From Lunularia cruciata (Eukaryota > Streptophyta > Marchantiopsida > Lunulariales > Lunulariaceae), in assembly GCA_948567375.1 (NCBI GenBank), contig CAOYZS010000005.1:744001-808000 (forward strand): 64,000 nucleotides of DNA, in the 5' to 3' direction. How positions within the stretch are numbered: position 1 is the first letter of the stretch; the number at the start of each line of letters is the position of its first letter. The notes under the pieces were generated by a model. It was not told where the DNA came from and did no database searches. It was given only the letters and a program-made list of their open reading frames with translations. Positions 11,916 to 23,918 of the stretch are shown here, piece by piece. The position numbers and the translations under genes were made by a program.

Positions 11916-12591
11916 GGAGGCATTCTTAGTCATATGTTGTTTAGTGCTCATAATTCTAAGAATAGATAAAGCAAAGTGCTGATTTTAGTGCTCATCAATT
12001 GAGCTTAATTCTGAGTATCAATTTTTTGTTTGTAGTTGTGAGTGTGTGGAGAATTTCAAAGTGCAAGTCAGTGTGCTTGTTGGGGGTTGGATTTCATAGC
12101 CTTGATCTTCATTCTATTTGTTTGATCTTGAGTGAAGTGCAATCAAAGAAATGCCTTGATAGATCTCAGAGGAATTGTAGTGTTGGTAGTATTTTGCATT
12201 TGTAAATGCAATGCTAAGTTGATGTGAAGCAATTTTGATTGAGGAAGTTGTGCCTTTAGTGGAGGGTTGGAACACAATTCTGAGGCAAAGTTATTTTGTA
12301 GTGAAGTGCCATTTTTGGAAGAGACAAAATCATCACAATCAAGATTATTTGGAAAGATTGATGGAGTTGTGATTATCGATGATAAATTGTTGTGACAAGA
12401 CTGCGTATCAATGCTTGTTACTCTCTTCTGGGTGTGGTTACTCCTTGGGAGATTAAAGACGCAACCAAGAAGAATTACTTTTTATTGTTTGACTTCATAT
12501 TTGACCAATTCTGATCAGTATCTCTATGGGAATGAACTTTACTTACTTGATTACTGCAAAAGTGATATTTGCCAGGTTGTCACATGATTTT

Positions 12592-12609
12592 TGGTGCCAT
12601 TGTCAGAGA
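12592..12609 (+). other. Primer-binding site, tRNA-Asp type
   Basis: TGGTGCCATTGTCAGAGA begins 7 bp after the LTR terminus. The complement of the plant tRNA-Asp 3' end is TGGCGCCGTTGCCGGGGA, as used by Tat/Athila elements. All five differences are C-to-T or G-to-A transitions, consistent with decay of methylated DNA. Confidence 0.7.
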
Positions 12610-12716
12610 TACAAACCTTGGAAGTGGATACAAAGCCAAATTGTAAATTGTGTTTGGAACCAATATGAGTGTTTGCATTGAGAGACAAACGGAAAGAGAG
12701 AGTTTGAATACAAACG

Positions 12717-14510
12717 TTGCATTGTGAAGAAGAAGAACGCCAAAAGATCCAATCTACTTTTGACGAAACCGAATGGGAGGCATTGGTTTTTCAACTTCGT
12801 CACAAAGTTCAAGAAGCCTTGCAAGAACTTGAACAAAAGAAACATGAAGGCGGGTGGCAAGGCTACTTCTCATCTCCATCTTCCAAGAAGAAGAAAGACT
12901 CCAGCAGGCAAACATACTCATTGCAACCCAATACACCAACTTCCTCTAAAGCTGTAAAGGAAGTTGAATTTATAAGGAAATTCATTTGTGAAAAGACAAC
13001 ACAAACTTTAATGGAAGAAGGATGCCAACATCTCTTATGAACAATTCCTTGGTTGGCTCAAGGGAATTTTCATGAACACTCTCAAAGTGTTGAAACTCTT
13101 ACCCTGTTTCCAATCAAAGTCAACATCAATAGAGAAGGAGAATCTGTTGACAAAGTCTCCACTTTGAACTTGACTAATTGGAACCCTTGGGCTGTCAATA
13201 CAACATCAACACCTGCCAATTTATTGGGTCCATCAAGTTCAAACTTACCACAGCCAATTCCAATGAGTCAAATGATGACTTTGTTACCTATCACTCAACA
13301 CGCCTACCAAAGTACAAGGGGACAAACAAGACGAAGATTCTAATGAATTTATCAAAGAATTCAAAGTCATTTCCTTTGCCAACAAGGAATATGACTGTAC
13401 GGATTGTCTGCAAATTTTTCCAAGTCTGCTCTAAAAGAAAGCTTGGAGATGGTACACCCATGTAACCCAAAAGGAGTTCATACCAACCAATTGGGCAGAC
13501 TTGCAAAATGGCTTCTTGGAACAATTCCGAGAAGTTGACTATGATACAAGTGTTTTTGTGGCACTTAATGATTTGGACTAAGGGAAGAAGGAAAAGTTAA
13601 GAGACTACTCTGAGCGGTTCATGGCTCTCTTGAACCAAGTTCTGAAGCAATCCGGTGTGGCCCGATGCCCAAGCCATTACCTAGTTCCTTGGTGGACTCT
13701 CACCGGAGATTTATATCTTTGCCAGGGAGAGGAATGTAACTTCCTTGGACAAAGTACTCAAACATGTCATCCGATATGAGGCGGCTCACTCTCACTCATC
13801 CAGTAACCAAAGAAATCAGGAGAAGAAAGGCAAGAAGCCCAAAAGGAGGGCTTCTCGTAGCACAACCCCTTCTTTGAAGGAATCCTCCACGTCTTCTAGT
13901 TCTAATTCAGAATCCAAAGAAGATTCAAAGCCAAGAAGAATACAAAGATGCAAAGGAAAGAAACCAGTAACACCGCCAACAAAGACTGTACATAAGGTGG
14001 ATCAAAAGCTGGAGACTCTTATTAAAGAGTTTGGGGATTTCAAGATCCAAATGATTGGGGCTAAGGACCAAAGAAAGCCTTCGTCATTTGAGAGATCAAA
14101 TGGATGGTGCATTGTGTGTGGTAAATCCGGCCATGCTAATATGGAGTGTTTGATACGCTCTTCATTTCCAACAAATTGATTGGGTTTCAGGTTGGGACCA
14201 AAGTGAAGAAGATGAGGTTGTGTACCAGACCCAAGAGGTACAGCCTCAAGCAAGCACATTGTACCAAGGTCCAAGGTATGGACCAAGGGAGTATAACAAC
14301 AATGCTCCCCCATGAAGACCACCCATGGGCAGCCAAAATAGGCCTCAAAATGTTGCACCGGGTGCTTGTTATAATTGTGGCTTGATGGGACATTGATCTC
14401 CAAACTGTCTGGAGCCAAGATAGCAAATTGGGTACATCCCACTATACAGAGATTGTAAGGGATCGGGCATACTAGAAACCAGTGCCCGCAACCACCCAAA
14501 GCTGCCAATA
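12717..14510 (+). pseudogene. E2 gag
   Basis: Gag of the family A element. An N-terminal coiled-coil block (ETEWEALVFQLRHKVQEALQ, about 12760-12820) is followed by a capsid-like part with the retrotransposon-gag signature. This includes the KAWRWYTHVT region near 13440 and WADLQNGFLEQFREVDY near 13500. Next come LRDYSERFMALLNQV (about 13600) and a basic KKPKRR stretch (about 13840). Knuckle 1 (CIVCGKSGHANMEC, 14111-14150) is intact. Knuckle 2 (YNCGLMGH, about 14365) has a stop, and knuckle 3 is degraded (about 14450). Stops and shifts near 13040, 13440, 13581 and 14178 break the frame. Confidence 0.8.
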
Positions 14511-14514
14511 AAAT

Positions 14515-15240
14515 ATGTATAGACCCCTAGCTGAGCGTGCTATGCTCCAGGCAAAGGGAGATACTAATGTAAATTGTATAACACTTGAGGAGGAGAGGCC
14601 TCAAGAAGGGAGACCGGCTTCAGAAGAAGAATGGCCAGACCTCAAAACTTTGAAGGTTGAGACACGCTCGGGTTTGAAGAAGTGTGATCTTGAAGAAGCA
14701 AGTACTATGTCTTCATCTTCACAAAAGGAAAATACGTTGCACCCGAAAGGTATTCTTTCTGCCAAGGAGGAAAAGATTCTAGCAAAAGCTAAAGCTTTGC
14801 AAAAAGAAATCAAGGAAGCAGTACTCAGAACTCGGGAGATAAGTTTGGAGGAGGATATGAAGATGAAGCCTCCCACTTTTCCAGCAGATATCAGGTCCTA
14901 TGTGAAGGACTTGATCCAAGCCAAAGTTGGTCAACCCAAAGAACATCAGGTCAAGACTACCAGTACTCCAATCACCATCTTGAAACGCCCCAAAGTCTAA
15001 TTTGAACAAGGACAAACTTCAGACCCAAAGACAAAGGTGAAGAAGGTGAAGTTAGGAGGAGTCCCTCAATATGATATTGTGGCCGATTTGGCATCTACAA
15101 GTGCTAATGTCACATTTTAGCAATTGTGGGAGGACAACAAGCAATACAAGAAGCACTTGAGTTCAACACTCAAGAAAGTAAGGGCGATGACCAAGAAAGA
15201 CTTGCCCGCAATTTATCATATTGAACAAGAAGATTTGAGA
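14515..15240 (+). pseudogene. E2 Gag-Pol spacer
   Basis: Same polyprotein segment as 4425-4988 in E1. It is open for 161 codons (14515-15000) with a charged helical stretch (EEKILAKAKALQKEIKEAVL), then continues with VPQYDIV and QLWEDNKQYKKHLSS after stops at 15000 and 15118. Conservation in both elements shows it was once translated. Function unknown. Confidence 0.6.
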
Positions 15241-15259
15241 TCTCCCAAAGTGGATGCGG

Positions 15260-15850
15260 AGATTGCAAGGTGAATGATCATGTTGATACCCATTGATTCA
15301 GGTGAATGTCATGACCAAAGATACTGCAAATTGGTTGGGGTACCATACCTTTGAACCAACATCCCCCATTTGGAAATTTTCAGACCAAACTAGGAGACGG
15401 CCATTGGGCATGCTGTCAAACATTACCACAATCAATGGAGGGATGCCCTCCAAGTTGAATTACATTTTGTTGCGACTAGTGACCAAAATTGGTTACCCTT
15501 TGTTGATCGGAAGACCCTTGTTGTATAGTGCCCAAGTTGTGGTGGATTAGCACCAGCAGAAGTTGCGGCTCATGGACATTTTGCTTGAGGACAAGAAGCA
15601 GGTAATTGTGAGTTGGACAAAGGTTCCACACCTTGGGGAAACAACTTCATCAAAAGACAAAGATGAATCCAAAGATTCATCATCTTTGTCTTTAGAAGAC
15701 TCAAAAGACAAAGTCCAAGTCAATTACTTGGAATGCTACTAGGTAGAGGTCAAAGACAAAGATCCATATGACATTTCCTTGGGTGAAAACAACTTGTAGG
15801 AAGGGATTTGACTGCAGTTTGACTTGGATTAAGCTGAGTAAGCTATGTGG
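15260..15850 (+). pseudogene. E2 retropepsin-like protease
   Basis: The active-site region reads PIDSG (about 15288-15302), so the catalytic Asp-Ser-Gly is still visible, but a 2-base deletion follows at once and shifts the frame into VNVMTKDTANWLGYHTF. The protease body follows: RRRPLGMLSNITTINGG, LNYILLRLV, YPLLIGRPLLYSAQVVVD (15390-15550). An acidic Ser/Asp-rich tail (15640-15720) leads towards RT. Stops lie near 15548 and 15741. Confidence 0.75.
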
Positions 15851-15984
15851 AAGGAGTCATCAACCTCAATGACTGTCAAGATGTAGTCTTGACTGAAGGA
15901 AAATTTTTGAAAATTTCTAAGACAATCACTTCGGAGGAGTTGGCATGATACACAACCCTATTTATAGAATTCCAGGATGTATTT

Positions 15985-16255
15985 GACTAGTGCTAGGTAT
16001 TCCACAAGAATTTGGAGAACACCGGATTGATCTGGTTGAAGGTGCAATTCTGGTTTGGCAAAGAAAATACCGCCTAAACCCAAAGTACTCATTCTTGGTC
16101 AAAGATGAAATTGATATGTACTTAGGAGCCAGAATAATCTTTCCAATCTTGAGCAGTGAGTGGGTTTCTCCTATAGTCATTGTTCCAAAGAAGAAGATTG
16201 GGAAGATTTGAGTGTCCCAAGATTTTTGCAAATTGAATGCAGTTACGAGGAAGGA
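15985..16255 (+). pseudogene. E2 reverse transcriptase remnant, catalytic core deleted
   Basis: Only the N-terminal part of RT remains. MLGIPQEFGEHRIDLVEGA opens at 15990, and SEWVSPIVIVPKKKIGKI and DFCKLNAVTRK follow. At about 16250 the sequence jumps straight into the RNase H domain. Compared with E1, about 800 bp are missing, including motif A, motif C (the x-IDD block) and the thumb. This element cannot supply RT in cis. Confidence 0.85.
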
Positions 16256-16560
16256 GTCATCTTGAGTCAAAAGGATGAGAAGAAGAAGGACTATCTTGTT
16301 TATTATGCTAGCCAATAATTATCAATTTCAGGGAAGAACTATTTGACAACTGAAAGAGAAGCACTCGGAATGGTTTATGCTTGCAAGAAATTTTGCCAAT
16401 ACTTGTTGGGATATGAGTTTTTCTTCTATGTTGACCATTACGCATTGCAACATTTGGTCAAGAAGGCAACTTTGTCTAGGCAAATTGCAAGATGGATCTT
16501 GTTGTTACAAAAATTCACATACACTATACAAGTAAGGAAGGGAGCTTCGGATTCAAATGT
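16256..16560 (+). pseudogene. E2 RNase H domain, 5' truncated
   Basis: Starts after the deletion junction, within KKDYLVYYAS, so the first catalytic Asp block is lost. TTEREALGMVYACKKF keeps the Glu, and FFYVDHYALQHLVKK keeps the second Asp. The frame is open from 16343 and continues without a stop into integrase. Confidence 0.8.
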
Positions 16561-17950
16561 GGACTTCTTATCCATGTTAGAAACTCAAGACCAAGACTTG
16601 GAAGTCAATGATTGGTTTCCTCATGAAGAACTGTATCATCTAATGGCTGTTCAAAGTACAAGGTATGCAACAAAATATCACTATCTTCATACATGTCATT
16701 GTCCTAATGGGCTAGACCCGGAGCAGAGGGCAGTCTTCCTCAGGAAGATGGGACCGTTTCAATTAAAACACAACATTTTGTTTAAGATGGGCAAAGATGA
16801 AGTACTTCGGAGATGTTTGGAGGCATACAAAGTCGGAGGAGTCATTGAGTCCTCATACTTGGAAGCACCGGGTGGACACTATGCCCTAAAGAATACTGTG
16901 AAGAAAATCCTTTCAGCAGGGCATTGGTGGCCTATGATGTATAAAGATACATACACCCATATTCAAAGTTGTGATTTCTATCAAAGAACAAAAAAACCAG
17001 CGGCTACTTCCCAATGGCCTTTGAGACCAATTTTGCCCTTGGCTCCATTCAAGAAATGGGGTATTGATTTTGTGGGTCCAATTCAACCAATAACCCAATT
17101 CACAAGGAAGAGGTACATCTTGGTATGCACTGATTATGCTACCAAGATGGTAGAAGCAGAAGCAACTTGGAGAGATGATGCGGAAACAATCACAGAATTT
17201 TTCTTCTGAAACATCATTTCCCATTACAAGTGCCCTCTGGAATTGGTCAGTGATAGGGGAACTCATATTTTGAACTCCATGGTGGAAGCCTTAACCAAGT
17301 ACTTCCAGATAAAGCATCTGAAGACAACTCTTTACAATCCAAAAGCTTATGGACTAATGGAGAAGGTCAATGGATTGTTGTGTAAAATTTTGAACAAGGT
17401 GATAGTCAATTATGCCTACGATTGGGACACAAAGTAACTAGCAGCTTTGTGGGCATACAGAACAACTGAAAATATTACCACCAAGCAAACTCCATATTTC
17501 TTGACATACGGATTGCATCCCATACTACTAGTTGAATTTGAAGTACTATCATATTGGGTTCTTTGCAAGAATGATTGTCGGAGGAAGAAAGCCAGGATCT
17601 TTGGATCCATCAACTGATGTGGTTAGAAGAGAAAAGGGACAATGCAATGAAAACCACAAAGGAAGTACAAGAACAAAAGAAAGCCAGCCATGACAAGAGA
17701 ATCAAGCCTGTGGCTGTTCAGGAGGGTGATTTGGTGTTGTTATATGACAATTGCCAAATATTTTTTCTAGGCAACTGCATTTAAGGTGGATGGGGCCATA
17801 TCGTGTTATGCACATATATGCCAATGGATCTATTCAACTTTCAAACCTAGAGGGAAATCCGTTTGCCACTTGAGTAAACGGGTGGAGAGTTCAAAATATT
17901 GGACCAGGACCCGACGTTGTACAAAGAACCAGTTTTTGGTGTTCGTGGGG
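16560..17950 (+). pseudogene. E2 integrase, best preserved family A copy
   Basis: From 16343 to 17209 a frame of 288 codons runs through RNase H into integrase. Visible are the zinc-binding region (YHYLHTCHC near 16690; SCDFYQR near 16975, where the second Cys of the CxxC pair is Phe), the first catalytic Asp in WGIDFVGPI (about 17065), VCTDYATKMVEAEAT, then after a stop at 17207 the second Asp in LVSDRGTHILNS (about 17250) and the Glu in GLMEKVNGLL (about 17360). The C-terminal part (about 17450-17950) has frameshifts. No chromodomain follows before the PPT. Confidence 0.85.
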
Positions 17951-17962
17951 ATGCTCACATTT

Positions 17963-17975
17963 GAAGGAGGGAGTA
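17963..17975 (+). other. E2 polypurine tract
   Basis: GAAGGAGGGAGTA directly precedes the 3' LTR (TGTCGTACCC at 17976). It corresponds to the E1 tract at 1077-1060. Confidence 0.8.
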
Positions 17976-18407
17976 TGTCGTACCCACTTTTTTTGGTTTT
18001 GGATAGTTTTAGGAAAACTAAAGAATTACATAAGTAAAGCCTAAAGAGGGCTAAAAGGGAAAGAAATTAGAAGAAGCGTGTGTTTGAGGCAAACCCAAAG
18101 TCGACCTCGGGTCAAGATCGAAGGACCCAGGAGGGACAAGACACAAAGATGAAGACACAAAGGCAAAGAAGGCAAGACTTCATATTGGATAGTGTGGTCT
18201 GATCCAAAGAACCTATAACAAACTTCTTTGGAGTTGGCCCATTCAAGAAAGTATGTGGGAAGAAAGTAATGACCTCGGGATCAAGAAGTTCTTGATAGTG
18301 ATAGGAAACCAATCCCATAGAATTGGTGATTGGAGAGGAGAAACAACTGAAGAATGACCAATCGGTGCAAGATTATAAAATCAAGAGTTGTGCAAGGAAG
18401 CAGTGCA

Positions 18408-20951
18408 ATGTCCAGTTGCTACCCTGTCCCTATTCAAAGTCCACCCATAGTAATGCAAATTGCAAATCCGCAAGAAGAGGAGTGGGTTCGGATCTCGGGA
18501 ATGATCTTCCACAAGAAGAAGGTGAGGAAACACACGATGATACCAAAAGTGAGTAAGCAGACTGCGGTGAGAGGACTTGAAATTTGTAGGTTAGAAGTAA
18601 TAGCACGGATTGAGGTCTTGGCGAGACATTGTATCATGTTCTTGGCCTAGAACTAGAACTTCAATTTTCCAGGTTTCATGGTCAAGATTGTAGTGAGTAA
18701 TTGCAAGGATGGACCAAAGCACGAGGGGAAGAGAGGAAATCCAGCTTGATGGACAGAGGCGGATTGGAGAGTAGTTTTGGGAAGAGAAGCAGGAGAGGTA
18801 GGAGGTAGTACCTTCTATTGGAAGTGTGATGCTTCAAAAGAGACTGCCAAAGTGAGAAATTTGTTCAATCAACCTCGCACCAAGAATAGGTATAAGGTGG
18901 ACAATTATAGAGACCCTGAGCAAAGAGGGATAGTAAGCATGATGATGGCAATGTTCAAGCCAGAGTGAACCACCTATGTTACTATGCAACAAGCACTTTT
19001 CTTTCACCAATTTTTTGCGGGAGAGGCAATAGATTGGGCAAAATGTTTGCATCAGAGAGTGGGGCAGATGATTTTGGGGTGGAGAATGGATATGCCACCG
19101 CATTATTTTGTGCCCTTCATAGTGCACTTTTATTTTTGGTTGAACTTGCTGACCTCAGAACAAAGAAATTGAATGTGCTTGCACTTTCATCTGGATTTGC
19201 AGAAGGAGGCAGATGTAGATGAGCAATATTATATGGAGAGAGTGCGAGATGGAGATGAATACTACAAGAAGAGTGGGAAGGAGAAAATTGTAGCAATTGA
19301 CCTTCCAAGGGCTAGAAAGAGAGCCAAGCCTAAGAGTCATGTTGCAACAGTCCAGCCCCAGAAAGTGCCAAAGCTTAACCCAACAGTGGTGGTGGTGAAG
19401 ACAAAGGAAGCCATGCCAAAATCAGGAGAAGAGTCGGAAGGAGAAACTGGATCGAAGGAAGAGATGTCAAGAGAAGAAGAGGAGTTCATGCTACAAAGTG
19501 AAGAATCAAGCAGTGACAATGAAGGCAAGGTGGAGGTTCAGCAAACACGAAGGCTGATGGTCAAGGCAGGAAAGCCGAGTCCCAAAGTTTCTACTCTTGA
19601 ACAAGGAAGTGAGAAGAAGAAGGGAGACAAAGTCATGGCACAACCCTGGACTGCCAAGGAGAAGAACATTATGACTGCAGCCGAAGTGAGGCCCAGTAAA
19701 GTAACCTTGGAAGAGGAAGAAAGCTCAAAGGAAGAAACTTTGAAAGTACAAAGATCATGACTTTGAGGCAAGGTGCAAGAAGTAGAGTGGTCACAACCCA
19801 AAGGCCAAGCCAATGGCAAAAAATGCAAAGGAGTGGAATATTTGTCAAATTATGTCCGCTGTTGATGTTTCTACAGCAAAAGAAGATGGAGATGGTAAGT
19901 GCCAATCTCAAGGTGCAGGATGAATTGGCAGTAGTGAACACCTGGAGTGCAAAAACCTTGTTATTGCAAAGTAAGTTGACGAGGGTGGAGATGGAAGCCA
20001 AAGAACTTTGGGTTGAGGAGGTTCTTCGGAGTAAGCACTTTGAGGTGATGAAGGAGGATATAGTAAAGAGTCATGAGGAGGCAAAGGAGATGACCACATT
20101 GGTTGTAGTGTTGACGGGGCAAATTGTAGATGCCCGAGTAGAGTTAATCTGCTTGAAAGCAGTTACAGCGGTGATGGAGTAGGAGTTGGAGAGTCTCAAG
20201 AAGAAGGTAGTAGAGAAAGATCAAGCCTGGCAATGAGAGTTAGCGAAGTGCGGTAGAGAAGAAGATTGGTTGCGAGGATTGGTGCGAGTAGTAGAGGAGC
20301 AAATCTCTATGAATCGGAGGAGAAGGAGGCATTGAAGGCCGAATTTGAAGACAAGCTCCAGATGTATTTGTAGTGAATTGGAGGAAGAAAGGAAGCATGA
20401 GAAGCTTATGGTCGTAGGAGAAGCTGATGAGGTAGTCAGAGTCATCAATGAAATCAAGGCAATGTTGAGCATGGAAGTTGAAGGTAAACTCAAGGAAGCA
20501 AGATTGCATGAGCTGAAGTTATTGGTGCAGGAGATGCGCAAGAGAAAGGCGAAGGACATGAAGTTGAATAATTTATTAATTTCAATAATGTCAGTGAGAT
20601 TATGTAGATAGGAAGATGTTAGAGGTAGGAGATAATGTGTGTCTCAAATTAGATCTTGTTAGAACAGAGTTAGATAAACTTCGCAATGAGGTACAAGAAG
20701 TATGAAGACCCGAAGTTGTAGAAGTAGGAGTACAGGTGTCTTCAAAGTTGTTCTTTGAGACATTAGAGAAGAATGGGTCGAGAGATACAAAGTTAAGAAG
20801 ATTACCTGAGACCTCAATTGTAGTTTGTAGTGAAGAAATTGTAGAAATAGAAGAGTTTGGAGTAGGATTAAATAGACCCAAGGATCGTGAAATTATCAAG
20901 GGATCATTGGGATTGGGAGCCAAAGTTGAGGTTGACATTGGATCGGAGTAG
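18408..20951 (+). pseudogene. ORF3 (LTR-encoded protein), second sequence type
   Basis: Starts at a Met followed by SSCYPVPIQ. In order: the VIARIEVLARH block (about 18590), DWRVVLGREAGE (about 18765), YRDPEQRGIVSMMMAMFKPE (18900-18965), the FFHQFFAGEAIDWAKCLHQR block (about 19000-19045), PFIVHFYFWLNLLTS, HFHLDLQKEADVDEQYYMERV, a long open stretch of 195 codons (19173-19760) with an acidic Ser/Glu core, then coiled coil (19757-20182 and onward), ending in a VDIGSE stop at 20951. It differs clearly from the 7509-10069 type in the N-terminus and acidic part but keeps the same landmarks. Stops near 18651, 18967, 19171, 19760 and 20180 show decay. Confidence 0.75.
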
Positions 20952-21069
20952 TAACAGATTTGAGATAGGAAGAGGCAGATATGAAGAGATGCATTGTTAG
21001 TTTGGATCTACAGGTAGGAAGAATTGTTATAGAACGGTATAGTTGTTAGATAACTTTCATTTGCTTCAG

Positions 21070-21077
21070 TATTTAAG
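21070..21077 (+). promoter_or_regulatory. TATA-like box of E2 3' LTR
   Basis: TATTTAAG, 119 bp after the ORF3 stop and 677 bp before the LTR end; same spacing as in other family A LTRs. Confidence 0.6.
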
Positions 21078-21747
21078 AATGGTATTTGCAGTCATATGTT
21101 GTTCAATGCTCATAATTTCTGAGAATAGATAAAGTGAAGTGATGTGAAGTAGTGCTTGTTGCTTGAGCTTGATTCTGAATATCAATTCTGTGTTTGTATT
21201 TGTGAGTTTTTGGAGAATTTTGAAGTGCAAATCAGCGTGCTTGTTGGATGTTGGATTCCGCAGCCTTGATCTTCATTCTGTGTGTTTGATCCTACGTGAA
21301 GTGCAATTGATGCAATGCCTTGATAGATCTGAGAAGAATTGTAGTGTTGGTAGTATTCTACATTTGTGAGTGCAACACTAAGTTGATGTGAAGCAATTTT
21401 AATAGAGGAAGTTGTGCCTTCAATGAAGGAGTGGAACACAATTCTGAGGCAAAGTCATTTTGTAATGAAGTGCCATTTTTGGGAGAGACTGAATCATCAC
21501 AATCAAGATTGTTTCAAAAGAATTGAAGGAGTTGTGATTAAGAAGTGTTAAACCATGACGAGACTGCGAGTTAGTGCTTGTTACTCTCTTTTAGGTGTAC
21601 TTTCTACTTGAGAGATCAAAGAGGAACCCAAGAAGAACTACATGTTACTGTTTGACTTTGTAATTGACCAATTCTGAATCGTATCTCTACGGGAACAAAT
21701 TTTACTTACCCGATTACCACAAAAGTGATATTTGCTGGGTTGTCACA

Positions 21748-23506
21748 GTATGCAAGCTTGATTGACTTCCTCCTTCATCTTTGTCAGCAACATCATCTTC
21801 TCCTTCAATTCTTTGGCTTGACGTTGTATCTCTCTTCCCCTCAACTTGAAACTCTCTTGCACTTTCTCTAAAGCCTTCTTCTTCAAGACTTTATCCACCT
21901 GAAGCTCCTCAACTTCTTCTTCTCTTTGGGCTACACTTTCCCGTAATCCCTTTACTTTTTCTAGTATATACTTCACCACCTACAACTCATTCTTCACCTT
22001 CTTGCAATCTTGTGGGATTACCTTCTACTACACCTTCAACAGCTCCAATAATGGAGTTACAATCTACATTGAATACTGCACTCCTCCAAAGTTTTCTTTG
22101 TCTTTGGCTTTGTCTTCATACTTTACATCTTCCACTGGCTCCTTCTCCCAAAGTCTCAATCTTTGTACCTTTTGTGATATCATGTCCGAGCTTCCTTCTT
22201 CCTTGCCGGCTGAAGTAGGTCGTGCATGGTCTTCCATGGTTGCTTCCTTGTCTCTTGCTCTCTTGCAATCTTCCTTCTTTGGCTTGGCCTCCATCTCCTC
22301 CATGAGTAGAGCTACACAGGGATTATCACTTCCCTCCATACGGTCAATTGCTGCATGGAAGTCTTCATCTTCTTTTGCTTTAGCTGATTGCTGGACTTCT
22401 TCTTCATCCTCACTCTCACTTTTGGATTCCTCACTTTGTAATGTGAGCTCCGCTTCTTTTGAGTCTCCTCCTCTAGACTCTATCTCTCCTTTAGACTCGG
22501 TTTCCAAAGTCTCTTCCCTCATCACCTTCTTACCTTGTAGAGTAAGTCTTTGGGTCTTTCATTTTGTTGGAGGCAACACTCCTTCTTAGGGTTTAGTCCG
22601 CTTCTTTGTCTTCAGACTTCTTACTTCTTCCCTCTCCTGCTATCCCATTCTGATGTTTACTTCATCATCACTGGCTCATAGGTGTGTCATGTAGTGCTTC
22701 TCTTCTCTTCATCCGCTTCTTGTCATAGATCGATGGGAATGTGACACCATGCGCTGCCTCTCTTCTGCTGTCAGCAAATTGAACCCAGAGTAGAAGTGCG
22801 CAATAAATGGTCAAAAATAATGTGGAAGCAAATTAGTTCTCCAATTGACAATCATCTGCCTTGTTTGTTGGTAGAAGCACTTTGCCTATTTCACCTTCAC
22901 TCTTGCAAACATTGTTCATTCGGGTTTGAACATGGCTATTATCGCTCCTATGATGCTTTGTTTAATCAGGTCCCAATAGGCCTCCACTTTGTAACCATTA
23001 GTCAAATGCGGAGCAAAGAACGAATTGTGAATTTCCATAGTCTCCTCTGCAGCATCACACTTCCAATAGAAGGTGATCCTAGTTGCCTCTCCTGTTTCCT
23101 TCCCCAATACTAACCTCCAATCCAACTCAGTCCATTGAGCCAGATTTCCTCTCTTCCCCTTGACTTTAGGGCTCTCCTCACAATTGCTGGCAACTATCTT
23201 TGCCACGACTCCTGGGAAACTAAAATTCCAATTCTAGGCTAAAAACATAATCCAAAGTCTATTCAAGACTTTGATCCATGCTATGACATCTAACCTCCAA
23301 ATTGCAAAACTCCTCACTGTGAGTGTGTTCTTGGCCTTCTTTGCCATGATTTGCTCTCTAGTTCTTTAGCACTAAAAAACTATTCCCTCTCTTGGATGCA
23401 ACACTCTAACCCCTTTTGGACTTTGGAAAACTTCACTCTCAATCAGCTTCTTGACATGCATTAATGCAGGACGACTACTCAAAGGAATAGGATATCTACT
23501 TGACAT
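21748..23506 (-). pseudogene. ORF3, third sequence type, C-terminus cut by E2
   Basis: The likely start is the Met before SSRYPIPLSSRPALM (about 23506). Landmarks follow: TELDWRLVLGKETGE (about 23115), NGYKVEAYWDLIKQSIIGAIIAMFKPE (about 22995-22916), an acidic open segment of 153 codons (22525-22064) with KGEIESRGGD and SESEDEEEVQQ, and the start of the coiled coil (21979-21748). Closely related to the ORF3 at 51128 (shared PIPLS, VKKxIESE and KGVRV blocks). Several stops are present. Confidence 0.7.
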
Positions 23507-23918
23507 ATTTGATTTCCCCTTGCGCAATTGAAATTTTATATTACCCCGAGGTGCAGTCATTCTTTAGTCAATTTCAAAATCAACTCCCCCCTTCTTTTTC
23601 ATGTTGATTTCCTATCATTATCAAGGCATGCTTCTCCTGCCTCCGCTGTTTCTTGAAGTGTACTTTCTTGCCACATAGAAAGGCTGTTATACCATCTTTG
23701 TATCGGTCTTTGCTTCCTGGTCCAAAGATGACCTTCTTCAGACTTGTTTCTTTGTACCTCCATCTGAGTACTTCCACTTTTTGACCCAAATTTGACTTCT
23801 TTGGGTTTGCTCTAAAAAGACACCTATCCATTCTTTCCTTCATAGTTTGGCTTTCTTACTAACTTCTTCTTCAAAACTCTAACAAAACAGAAGAAAACAA
23901 ACAATTGTGGGTACCACA
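21748..23918 (-). repeat. E3: family A LTR, interrupted by E2
   Basis: On the minus strand it starts TGTGGTACCCACAATTG at 23918 and runs to 21748, where E2 is inserted; the rest must lie beyond the left edge. On its right it abuts family B gag sequence at 23919, so E3 went into that gag. It contains the spacer and the first two-thirds of ORF3. Confidence 0.8.

Larger units (their letters stand above)
10482..12584 (+). repeat. E2 5' LTR, truncated by E1 insertion
   Basis: The sequence starts in the middle of ORF3 because E1 sits at 10481/10482; the missing 5' part must lie left of the window. It contains the ORF3 C-terminal half, the TATTTAAA box, an R-U5 leader of about 670 bp and the terminus GCCAGGTTGTCACA at 12584. 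Confidence 0.85.
10482..21747 (+). mobile_element. E2: family A Ty3/gypsy LTR retrotransposon
   Basis: The most complete internal region in the window on the plus strand: 5' LTR (10482-12584, 5' part displaced by the E1 insertion), PBS, gag, protease, truncated RT, RNase H, integrase, PPT and a full 3' LTR (17976-21747, 3772 bp). It ends at GGTTGTCACA and abuts the interior of a minus-strand family A LTR at 21748, so it is nested in E3. Loss of the RT core and scattered stops make it non-autonomous. Confidence 0.85.
17976..21747 (+). repeat. E2 3' LTR, full length (3.77 kb)
   Basis: Bounded by the PPT at its start and by GGTTGTCACA at 21747. It contains a spacer of about 430 bp, ORF3 (18408-20951), the TATA-like box (21070) and a tail of about 677 bp without a long frame. 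This is the normal organisation of a family A LTR. Confidence 0.9.
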
